58,446 bases of DNA. Origin: an uncultured Prevotella sp. GTDB taxonomy: Bacteria; Bacteroidota; Bacteroidia; Bacteroidales; Bacteroidaceae. Below the pieces are notes generated by a model. That model ran no database searches, had not been told where the DNA came from, and saw only the letters and a program-made list of their open reading frames with translations. Shown here piece after piece: positions 9,112 through 15,486 of this stretch (positions within the stretch are counted from its first letter, which is position 1; every line of letters starts with the position of its first letter). The position numbers were made by a program, and so were the translations under genes. The stretch is from contig CALUKU010000019.1 in the NCBI GenBank assembly GCA_944321295.1, positions 1-58,446 of the forward strand, read 5' to 3'.

Positions 9112-9252
9112 TTATCTTTGCATAAGATAAGCTGCACTCGGGAATTAGTAAGCAAGCTTACATTCCGCTCGTTTGCGTTATCTTTGCATAAGATAAGCTG
9201 CACTCGGGCAACTGAAAGTGAACTTTCTTGCCGCTCGTTTGCATAATCTTTG
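9112..9252 (+). promoter_or_regulatory. Tandem promoter/hairpin repeat (two 66-bp units plus a third promoter box)
   Basis: Units 9112-9177 and 9178-9243 both start ttatctttgcataagataag and end gctcgtttgc. The box TATCTTTG is an exact -7 consensus; a third box, aatctttg, ends at 9252, seven bases before the ATG at 9259. Between boxes each unit has a stem: 9141-9145/9162-9166 with 9148-9153/9156-9161, and 9207-9211/9228-9232 with 9214-9219/9222-9227. The stem sequences differ between units but stay complementary. Likely a duplicated promoter with a conserved structure in the early transcript. Confidence 0.7.
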
Positions 9253-9258
9253 CATTAT

Positions 9259-9441
9259 ATGAAAAAAGAATTGGGCAAATGGCTTATGGACATAGCCAAA
9301 TACATGACTACCGCCGTGTTGTTGTCATCGCTGTTTAACGGTATGGACAATTGGGCATGGTACATGTACGCATTAATTGTTGTGGCAGTGTTGGTTACGT
9401 TGTTTATGGGTTTGTTAATGTTTAAAGATAAGGAGAAATGA
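9259..9441 (+). CDS. DUF6722 family small membrane protein
   Basis: A 60-residue protein starting MKKELGKWLMDIAKYMTTAVLLSS, with two predicted membrane segments (about residues 14-27 and 32-55) and a charged tail KDKEK. The N-terminal block EFGKWLMDIAKYM/ELGKWLMDIAKYM is the recognisable feature of this Bacteroidales family of unknown function. ATG at 9259 is preferred over a TTG three codons upstream. The last promoter box ends only seven bases before the ATG, so the mRNA from it would be nearly leaderless. Its stop overlaps the start of the next tiny gene in ATGA. Confidence 0.82.
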   Translation: MKKELGKWLMDIAKYMTTAVLLSSLFNGMDNWAWYMYALIVVAVLVTLFMGLLMFKDKEK

Positions 9442-9545
9442 TAATGGGAGCAATAGTGGTTTCTGTAATGGTTATAATGATTGCGGTTGTCGGTTATGTT
9501 TATTTTAATAAGCAAGACAAGAAATTGAAAGACGAACGTAAATAA
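9438..9545 (+). CDS. 35-residue single-span membrane peptide, coupled to DUF6722 gene
   Basis: Starts at ATG 9438, overlapping the stop of the upstream gene by four bases (ATGA), and encodes MIMGAIVVSVMVIMIAVVGY then VYFNKQDKKLKDERK. One hydrophobic helix of about 20 residues is followed by a strongly basic tail. The overlap and the shape (membrane helix plus charged tail) support a real gene. Function is unknown; a partner or regulator of the upstream protein is inference. Confidence 0.6.
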   Translation: MIMGAIVVSVMVIMIAVVGYVYFNKQDKKLKDERK

Positions 9546-9598
9546 AAGCAGTCTTTAGCCGTAATAAGGCTGTTTTCTTACTTGAACGCCTGTTATAG

Positions 9599-9656
9599 GC
9601 ACAACGGCAAGGGCCGGATGATTGAACGTTCAATCATCCGGCCCTTGCCGTTGTGC
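9599..9656. terminator. 58-bp perfect palindrome beside tRNA-Leu
   Basis: 29 bases on each side of 9627/9628 are exactly complementary, with no loop. It begins in ggcgc/cgcc-type sequence that runs into the last bases of the tRNA and lies about 54 bases after the stop of the small membrane peptide. It could terminate transcripts from both sides, but lacks a long U-run on either strand. Confidence 0.5.
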
Positions 9657-9735
9657 GCCTGATAGGACTCGAACCTACACGTCGCAAAACACCAGATCCT
9701 AAGTCTGGCGCGTCTACCAATTTCGCCACAGGCGC
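9654..9735 (-). tRNA. tRNA-Leu (anticodon UAG)
   Basis: Minus strand reads GCGCCTG at the 5' end and CAGGCGC-A at the 3' end, giving a perfect 7-bp acceptor. The anticodon arm is CCAGA-CTTAGGA-TCTGG with anticodon TAG, and the T arm has GTAGG-TTCGAGT-CCTAT. Length is 82 bases with a long variable region, as expected for a type II leucine tRNA. CCA is not encoded. A consensus promoter lies just upstream. Confidence 0.96.
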
Positions 9736-9770
9736 CTCTTACGATGGCTCATGCTCACCGAAAGCAGGTG

Positions 9771-9801
9771 CAAAGATAATGCAAATCGTGCTAAACTCAA
9801 A
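9771..9801 (-). promoter_or_regulatory. Consensus promoter of tRNA-Leu
   Basis: On the minus strand TTTG (9801-9798) is followed after 19 bases by TATCTTTG (9778-9771). Both elements match the Bacteroidetes housekeeping consensus exactly. Transcription should start near 9764, about 29 bases before the tRNA. Confidence 0.8.
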
Positions 9802-9893
9802 ATAAATGCCCAAGAAACCTGTCTTTTATTCGTTTTTGTCGGTATCGTTCGGATGTGTCACACAGATGTCCGACTTGTGTCGACCCACACGAT

Positions 9894-10101
9894 TTAAAAA
9901 TCGTTTTCTTTAATTATTGCATCTTTAAGTGAGTAGACAATATAGTTGTTGATTGCTTGATATGCTGTGACTGCATTTGTAAAAAATTCCAGTCTGTTTT
10001 CGCATATTTCTATTGAATGTATATTTCAAAGGAAATATAACAATATGTTCTTCCACAAGTTAGCCATTAATGCTTGGGCTTCATCCGTACACGGGCGTAA
10101 A
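9894..10101 (-). pseudogene. Remnant of a small gene interrupted by an in-frame TGA
   Basis: One minus-strand frame encodes DEAQALMANLWKNILLYFL (starting inside the 3' end of the antitoxin gene), then TGA at 10028-10026, then continues NIHSIEICENRLEFFTNAVT and AYQAINNYIVYSLKDAIIKE to TAA at 9894. The second half has protein-like composition and no ATG of its own. The two halves share one frame, so a single nonsense change would explain the break. Family not recognised. It could also be a coincidental frame. Upstream sequence at 9802-9893 shows nothing further. Confidence 0.4.
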
Positions 10102-10383
10102 TTCAATCTTCAATGCATGGGCGATGCGCAGGAAGCTGGAGAGTTGCATGTCGGTTTCTCCTCGTTCAATCCTTGCGATATAACTTCTTACCGTACCCGC
10201 TTTTTCTGCAAGTTCGCTTTGTGTCATCTTCAGCTCCTTGCGTCTGTCGCGCAGGATGACGCCGTAATAATATGCATGCGCTTTTTCGTCAAACGCCTTA
10301 CGGCTTTCAGAACCGGGAGCGCCGTATTTTTCAGTTAATACCGTTTCGGCATCAATCAGTTTGCTTTTGTCTATCTTCCTCAT
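10081..10383 (-). CDS. HigA-type antitoxin, XRE-family helix-turn-helix protein
   Basis: A 100-residue DNA-binding protein. Residues 46-98 form a Cro/CI helix-turn-helix: RRKELKMTQSELAEKAG, then TVRSYIARIERGETDMQLSS and FLRIAHALKIEF. The N-terminal half (AFDEKAHAYYYGVILRDRR) resembles HigA-like antitoxins whose toxin gene comes first. Its start overlaps the toxin gene by 32 bases, so translation is coupled. Expected to neutralise the toxin and repress the shared promoter. Confidence 0.88.
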   Translation of the reverse strand: MRKIDKSKLIDAETVLTEKYGAPGSESRKAFDEKAHAYYYGVILRDRRKELKMTQSELAEKAGTVRSYIARIERGETDMQLSSFLRIAHALKIEFTPVYG

Positions 10384-10735
10384 TGCTAATCCTATTTAAT
10401 ATGTTTTCCGCTAATCTGATTTGTTTCTTATAGTCCTTGTTCGACTTCTTCATGAATGTGTTTAACAAGATGATTTCTGTTGCAGACATTACGTTGTCGT
10501 CGTCCATGGTGAACAATATGGTCCTGTATTCGTTGCTGTCTACTGAAACGCGCATCTCATAAAGGTCTGTATTTTCCAAATGCTTTACGAACTTTGTTGA
10601 AATAACGCGTTCCGTCTTGACAATCTCAAGCGTATAGTCGAATTTCATCTTTACTTTGTCAGGCAGTCCGTTGTAGAATTGTTTAAATTCCATTGTCCAA
10701 TAGACTTTTCTTACATGTTCTTTGTCGCCTTCCAT
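10352..10735 (-). CDS. HigB/RelE-type toxin, phage-derived Gp49-like family
   Basis: About 127 residues from ATG at 10735. Contains KVYWTMEFKQFYNGLPDKVK, then EIVKTERVISTKFVKHLENT and LYEMRVSVDSNEYRTILFTM, the RelE/HigB fold with the usual LYELR-x-YRxxF core. It then has a basic C-terminal helix (FMKKSNKDYKKQIRLAENIL). Such toxins cleave mRNA at the ribosome. Toxin-first order with the overlapping XRE antitoxin supports HigBA. A TTG upstream start is possible, but a TAnnTTTG-like box (TACTTTTG) overlaps that region and leaves a near-leaderless ATG. Confidence 0.87.
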   Translation of the reverse strand: MEGDKEHVRKVYWTMEFKQFYNGLPDKVKMKFDYTLEIVKTERVISTKFVKHLENTDLYEMRVSVDSNEYRTILFTMDDDNVMSATEIILLNTFMKKSNKDYKKQIRLAENILNRISNEEDRQKQTD

Positions 10736-10806
10736 GTTGCAAAAGTAATTAATTAGATACAAACTTGCAAATGTTTCCCATCTTTTCTTTTGCTTTTAAT
10801 GTATGT

Positions 10807-11730
10807 TTACGCAACAAGTACCCTGCACATTATTAATATTACGAGCATTGCGGCTTCAGCCAGGGTGTTTACCGTGGCGGCTTTCCGCAGGTCGTTTTTG
10901 GTCAGTTGGCGGTCGTTGTCGCCGATGAAAGGCTTGTCGAAGTATTCGTTGAAGTAGTAATGGCCGCCGCCGAAACGGCAGTTAAGTATGCCGGCGAGCG
11001 CCGCTTCGGGGTAACCGCTGTTCGGACTGGCGTGCCTCTTGCCGTTGCGCGCTACGAATTTCAGCAGCTCAGGCTTGCCCGCCACCGCTATCATTAGCAG
11101 TGCCGTCAGTCGTGCGGGTATGTAGTTGGCCGCGTCGTCAATCCTTGCGGCTGCCGTGCCGAAGCGCTTGTAGCGCTCCGTGCGGTAGCCTATCATCGAG
11201 TCGAGCGTGTTAATCATCTTATACGCAGCCATGCCAGGCACACCGAGCAGCAGCAACCAGAACATCGGCGCGATTACGCCGTCGCTCAGGTTCTCGGCCA
11301 ACGTTTCCAGAGCAGCCTTGCGTATCTCGTTGTCAGTCAGCTGTGACGTGTCGCGTCCAACGATGCGTGCCACCTGCTTTCGTCCTTGCTCCGTCGATAC
11401 GTCGAGGGCGGCGAACACGCCCTTAACCTCCTTTATCAGCGTGGTGCCGGCCAGACAGTAGAATATCATTACGGCTTCGACGGCCGTGCGCAGTGCGGGC
11501 GACGCCATTCCGGACAATACAATAAGTCCTGCCGTAGCGCCGAACGTTGCCGCTATGAGCGTTACGGCCAGTGCGGCGCCTTTCATTCGACGGTGTTTCC
11601 CGTGGTTGAGGCGCCGTTCGCCGGCGGCAATCAGTTTGCCGAACAGTACGACGGGGTGGGGCAGACGCTCGGGATCGCCCAGCAGTTTGTCGGCCGTCCA
11701 GCCTATCAGTATTGCTGTTATTTGTGTCAT
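10807..11730 (-). CDS. cbiB: Adenosylcobinamide-phosphate synthase CbiB
   Basis: Integral membrane enzyme that attaches aminopropanol phosphate to adenosylcobyric acid, giving adenosylcobinamide phosphate. 307 residues. It starts with ILIGWTADKLLGDPERLPHPVVLFG, the family's DxLxGDPxxxPHPVxxxG signature. Further conserved blocks are RIVGRDTSQLTDNEIRKAALETLAENLSDGVIAPMFW, INTLDSMIGYRTERYKRFGTAAARIDDAANYIPAR and RHASPNSGYPEAALAG. Several membrane helices are evident. It lies 10 bases after cobD, whose product supplies its aminopropanol substrate. Confidence 0.95.
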   Translation of the reverse strand: MTQITAILIGWTADKLLGDPERLPHPVVLFGKLIAAGERRLNHGKHRRMKGAALAVTLIAATFGATAGLIVLSGMASPALRTAVEAVMIFYCLAGTTLIKEVKGVFAALDVSTEQGRKQVARIVGRDTSQLTDNEIRKAALETLAENLSDGVIAPMFWLLLLGVPGMAAYKMINTLDSMIGYRTERYKRFGTAAARIDDAANYIPARLTALLMIAVAGKPELLKFVARNGKRHASPNSGYPEAALAGILNCRFGGGHYYFNEYFDKPFIGDNDRQLTKNDLRKAATVNTLAEAAMLVILIMCRVLVA

Positions 11731-11740
11731 TCTCAGTCAG

Positions 11741-12787
11741 TTATATTATCCTTCCGCCCGTTTCGGCTTCTTGCGCGAGTGCTTTTACGGCGTTTGTAAG
11801 CATGTCGTCTTCCTCCGGCGTCTGTGCCGCCACGCGGAAATAATGGGCGTCAAGTACGCTGAAGTTTGCCGCGTCGCGTATCAGCAGGCCGTATTCCCTT
11901 GCCAGCCGTTCCTTCAGCCATGCCGCAGTACGCCCCTCGATGCGTGCCAGCATGAAGTTCGTTTTTGTTTCCCTGACGCTTATTCCGCTTATTGCTCCAA
12001 GCATGTCGCTTAGCCGTTGCGCCTCGCCGAGATAAGAGTCGAGCGGCGGCAGCACGCTCACATTATTATAAATAAGGAACGTGCCCGCCTCTGCGGCCAA
12101 TGCGTTTACGCTCCATGGGCGGCGCAGGCTTTTCAGTCCGTCGCTTATGCTGCGGCAAGCCGTGGCGTAGCCGAGCCTCAGTCCCGGCACGCAGAAGCGT
12201 TTTGTCATCGAGTGCAGCAGGATGATGTTCCCCCTGTTTACGGCCTCCTTGTCGGTAATTGTCGGCTCAAGGGTGTAGTGCTCATAGCTTTGGTCTATTA
12301 TGAAAACATCGTCGGGCCGTGCGTCGGCGGCTTCGAGCAGGCTGTCGGCCGTCCTCACCGTGCCCGTAGGGTTGTTTGGGTTGCACAGCCAGTAAGCCTT
12401 TCGCCCGCTGACGGCGTGCCCGTCGGCCGCCGTTCGGCACCCGTACATGCGGCAGGCGTCGGCATATTCGCTGAACGTCGGGCCGCTTATAATGTTAGTA
12501 AAGCCGTCGCGGCCGAAGCGTTCGGCCAGATAATGCGCTATGGTGTATATGGCCTCGGTGGCGCCGTTTGTGGCCGTCACCTCGTCTGTGCTAATCCCGC
12601 TTTCGTCGGCCAAGGCGCTTTCGAGCCGCAGCGGTGCCGGTTCGGGGTAGCTGCCTATCAGGTCGAGCCTTTCGGCCAAGTGCCTTTTCAGCGCGCCGAG
12701 GTCGGCATGCTGGTAGATGTTAGAGCTGAAGTTAGCCCTAATCATACCGTCATATCTGTATAAGTCGTCGCCGTGTCCGTAAATCAT
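11741..12787 (-). CDS. cobD: L-threonine-O-3-phosphate decarboxylase CobD (PLP-dependent)
   Basis: Fold type I PLP enzyme predicted to make (R)-1-amino-2-propanol phosphate from threonine phosphate for the cobalamin nucleotide loop. 348 residues related to histidinol-phosphate aminotransferase. Visible motifs are TNGATEAIY, WLCNPNNPTGT, FIIDQSYEHY and SMTKRFCVPGLRLGYA, with the PLP lysine in SMTK. The assignment over HisC rests on its place between cobQ and cbiB, so it is an inference supported by context. A 49-base gap separates it from cobQ. Confidence 0.88.
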   Translation of the reverse strand: MIYGHGDDLYRYDGMIRANFSSNIYQHADLGALKRHLAERLDLIGSYPEPAPLRLESALADESGISTDEVTATNGATEAIYTIAHYLAERFGRDGFTNIISGPTFSEYADACRMYGCRTAADGHAVSGRKAYWLCNPNNPTGTVRTADSLLEAADARPDDVFIIDQSYEHYTLEPTITDKEAVNRGNIILLHSMTKRFCVPGLRLGYATACRSISDGLKSLRRPWSVNALAAEAGTFLIYNNVSVLPPLDSYLGEAQRLSDMLGAISGISVRETKTNFMLARIEGRTAAWLKERLAREYGLLIRDAANFSVLDAHYFRVAAQTPEEDDMLTNAVKALAQEAETGGRII

Positions 12788-12836
12788 AATTGTTTAATTA
12801 ATAGCGGTTTTGCCTTTCTCCTTACTCCTCTCTTCC

Positions 12837-14327
12837 TTACTTCTTTCCTCCTAAAATCCCATATACCTTCTCCATGTCAACGTGCCGTCTTACGAATTCG
12901 GCCAGTCGGTCATACTGCCTGTCCTTAAATTCCGCATAGCTTTCTGCCCGGTGCCTTTCAGTGGTTGCGTAAGGAGCAAGCAGAAAGTCGATAAACGCGG
13001 CGTTGTCGAGTATTCCGTGCATGTATGTGCCCATGCATTTGTTGTCTGCGATGCAGCCGTCTGTGGTGCCGTCGGCCTTCGTACACAGCGGCGTGCAGGG
13101 CCTGTCGCCCGTGGGCGATGTCACCCCGTTGTGTATCTCGTAGCCCGTCATCCTCACCCCGCCGCACGCCGCAATGGTGAATTCCGTCCGGCGTGTTGTC
13201 TTCGTGCCGTCGAGGCGGGTGCTTACGGGCAGCAGTCCCAGTCCCGCCGTGCGCTCCGTGTCGCCTTCCACGTGGTCAGGGTCGGCCACTTCGGCGCCCA
13301 ACATCTGGTAGCCGCCGCATATCCCGAGCACCGTCTTGCCCCGCCGCCTGGCCTCCGTCACGGCCTCTGCCATGCCGTTGCGTCGCAGTTCGCCAAGGTC
13401 GGCTATGGTGTTCTTGCTGCCCGGCACGATTATGATGTCGGCCTTTGCCGCCTCGTGGGGGTCGCAGGTGTAAAACAGATGTACGCGCGGGTCGCGTTCG
13501 AGGGCGTCGAAGTCGGTGAAGTTGCTCATGTGCCGCAGCATTACCACGCCCACCTGCACCCTGCCGTCGCCGTCGGCCGTCCTCACCTTTGCGGCCAATG
13601 CCACGCTGTCTTCGGCCTCTATGTGTATGTCGTCGAAGTAGGGCACCACGCCCAGCACGGGCACTCCGCATATCCGCTCCATCATCTTCACGCCGTCGTC
13701 AAACAGGCGCATGTCGCCCCTGAACTTGTTTACTATTATTCCCTTTATCAGCCGTCGGTCGGCTTCGCCCTGCAGCATTATCGAGCCGTAGGCCGAGGCG
13801 AACACTCCGCCGCGGTCGATGTCGGCCACGAGCACCACGGCCGCTCCCGCGTGGCGCGCCATGGGCATGTTCACTATGTCCCTGTCGCTCAGGTTTATCT
13901 CGGCTATGCTGCCCGCTCCCTCCATCACAATGGGGTTGTATGTCGCCGCCAGGCGGTCGAAGGCGTCGCAGGCCGCCCGCCTCAGCTCCTCGCGCCCTTG
14001 GCCGTTGTAGTAGCTGTAGGCGTCGCTGTTGCCCGTGGCGCGTCCGTTCAGCACCACCTGGCTTGTCATGTCGCCGGTAGGTTTCAGCAGCACGGGGTTC
14101 ATGTCGGCCGTCGGCGCCACTCCCGCCGCCTCGGCCTGCACGGCCTGTGCGCGGCCGATTTCCAGTCCGTCGGGCGTCACGGCCGAGTTTAGCGCCATGT
14201 TCTGCGCCTTGAAGGGCGCCGGCGTGTAGCCGTCTTGCCTGAATATCCGGCACAGGGCGGCGGCCAATACGCTCTTGCCGACGTCGCTGCCCGTTCCGGC
14301 AAGCATTATTGGGCGTAGGTGTTCCAT
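12837..14327 (-). CDS. cobQ: Cobyric acid synthase CobQ
   Basis: Glutamine-dependent amidase that adds four amide groups to adenosylcobyrinic acid a,c-diamide. About 496 residues from the ATG at 14327, giving MEHLRPIMLAGTGSDVGKSV; the upstream in-frame ATG at 14456 would add unrelated residues. The N-terminal dethiobiotin-synthase-like domain has the P-loop GTGSDVGKS and KAQNMALNS. The C-terminal class I glutaminase domain has GICGGYQMLG (catalytic Cys) and MGTYMHGILDN (His). First gene of the cobQ-cobD-cbiB set. No cobalamin riboswitch box was found upstream. Confidence 0.95.
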   Translation of the reverse strand: MEHLRPIMLAGTGSDVGKSVLAAALCRIFRQDGYTPAPFKAQNMALNSAVTPDGLEIGRAQAVQAEAAGVAPTADMNPVLLKPTGDMTSQVVLNGRATGNSDAYSYYNGQGREELRRAACDAFDRLAATYNPIVMEGAGSIAEINLSDRDIVNMPMARHAGAAVVLVADIDRGGVFASAYGSIMLQGEADRRLIKGIIVNKFRGDMRLFDDGVKMMERICGVPVLGVVPYFDDIHIEAEDSVALAAKVRTADGDGRVQVGVVMLRHMSNFTDFDALERDPRVHLFYTCDPHEAAKADIIIVPGSKNTIADLGELRRNGMAEAVTEARRRGKTVLGICGGYQMLGAEVADPDHVEGDTERTAGLGLLPVSTRLDGTKTTRRTEFTIAACGGVRMTGYEIHNGVTSPTGDRPCTPLCTKADGTTDGCIADNKCMGTYMHGILDNAAFIDFLLAPYATTERHRAESYAEFKDRQYDRLAEFVRRHVDMEKVYGILGGKK

Positions 14328-14559
14328 TTTTGTTTTGTCCGTTTTAAAGCGTCCTGCAAAGTTACTATAAATAACTTTAACGGCCGTCGCGCCCTGCTGA
14401 AAAGTTTTCATGCCGATGTCGGACGCCGTGGATTTCATGGTAAAAATCCGTGACAAAATATTTCTTTGAAATAGAATATGAAATCTTTTTAAAAGTTAAA
14501 TTATCGCTTAAAAGCGTCACTGAATTTAACGTTCGTTTAACTCCAGACTGCAAGTTTCA

Positions 14560-14693
14560 TGCCTGAAGGCCGTATTTTCGCTTCTAAAAGCCGTCTTTTT
14601 GCCTTGCTTTAGCTTGTCTTTAGCGTGCTGAAAGGCCATGTTTTACGCTCAAGAAGGCCGTTTCCGGCATGAAAACGGCCTTCTTTCGGCCTT
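14560..14693. repeat. Family A palindromic repeat array, copy 3
   Basis: Units such as gaaggccg, aaagccgtc, gaaaggcc, agaaggccg and aacggccttct alternate in both orientations across about 130 bases. The array lies in the 1.16-kb gene-free stretch 14328-15486 between cobQ and parC, which also holds one family C and one family B element and the parC promoter. No ORF there is credible. Confidence 0.65.
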
Positions 14694-14867
14694 AAATTTT
14701 ATGTCGTTTTACGTAATGCTTTGATTGTCAATGCATTACCATGAGGCTCGATTTTTGCCGTTTTTTCGGTCAAGACTCTTGCCTGTTGTTGCCGACGGCC
14801 TTCTCAGGACGTTAAGTGTCCGTATTCATCTGCGGTTTTTGGGATGTCCGGGTCTTATCTTCTTTAA

Positions 14868-15010
14868 CGTAAGTTCGGCATAATAAGAACATCCTTTGTA
14901 GGGACATAATTTATTATGTCCGCACGTTCTGTAAGAACGTTTTTATGTACAAAATCAACTGAATACGCCTCTTCGCGGCGTGCGGACATAATAAATTATG
15001 TCCCTACAAA
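14868..15010. repeat. Family C hairpin element, intact copy 1
   Basis: Starts with cgtaagttcggcat and contains a perfect 31-bp inverted repeat, arms 14895-14925 and 14980-15010. Each arm includes the smaller palindrome ggacataatttattatgtcc. The 54-base centre has gttctgtaagaac and cgcctcttcgcggcg mini-hairpins. Nearly the same element is at 46215-46376, a truncated one at 58333-58381 and a degraded one near 0.9-1.0 kb. No coding capacity; looks like a mobilised palindromic element. Confidence 0.8.
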
Positions 15011-15059
15011 GGGCGTTTTCGTTGTTAGTGAACCCATAGCTGTTATGTCGAACTGGCGT

Positions 15060-15262
15060 TTTTAAGTATGTTCTCTTGATTACGACCGCATCCTCTTTCA
15101 AGTGAGGTACTCGCACATCGCGTCATCCCGTGCTTGACACGGGATATAGAATGTAAACACCCTCGTTGGACAACGTGGCGGCATACGACTGTTCCTGAAT
15201 CAAGTTCAGGATGACGGCAAATCAAGTTCAGGATGACTGATTACCGCGAGCCTCACTTGATG
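15060..15262. repeat. Family B palindromic element, copy 1
   Basis: Contains gtcatcccgtgcttgacacg at 15123-15142, ctgaatcaagttcaggatga near 15193-15212, and caagtgagg/cctcacttg outer arms. The left flank tcttgattacgaccgcatcc is the reverse complement of the right flank of the copy near 21.53 kb, so the mobile unit is longer than its inverted repeats. Small ORFs here (for example 15043-15225 minus) are repeat translations. Confidence 0.7.
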
Positions 15263-15375
15263 GAGTATGTTCGCTGCTGTCGTCGTCATGATGGCGTCCG
15301 CCTGAATTGCCGACGGCCACGTGTAGCCTCGCAACGGCCTCTTCGCGCTCCCGCAAACTAAAATCAAACCGATTT

Positions 15376-15407
15376 TTTGTCCGTATGGATTTTTTCATGT
15401 ATCTTTG
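15376..15407 (+). promoter_or_regulatory. Consensus promoter of parC
   Basis: TTTG at 15376-15379, 20 bases, then TATCTTTG at 15400-15407. Both match the Bacteroidetes consensus. Transcription should start near 15413, giving a leader of about 74 bases. Confidence 0.8.
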
Positions 15408-15486
15408 CAAAGATGTAGCTCACACCTTATTATATGAAGCTCTTTTGTAAGGCTGTTTTTATTGCTGCGATAACCAATAAAGATAC

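Noticed and set aside
12882-14192. 436-residue open frame antisense to cobQ
   Set aside because: Low-complexity His/Ala/Val-rich translation typical of the complement of a GC-rich gene; cobQ on the other strand has all family motifs.
15043-15225. 60-residue minus-strand frame (and similar ones near 21.4 and 37.6 kb)
   Set aside because: They translate family B repeat DNA (CRHPELDSG-type peptides) and are common false genes.
14328-15486. Cobalamin riboswitch upstream of cobQ or in the adjacent gap
   Set aside because: No B12-box-like gccactg core or conserved helices found on the relevant strand.
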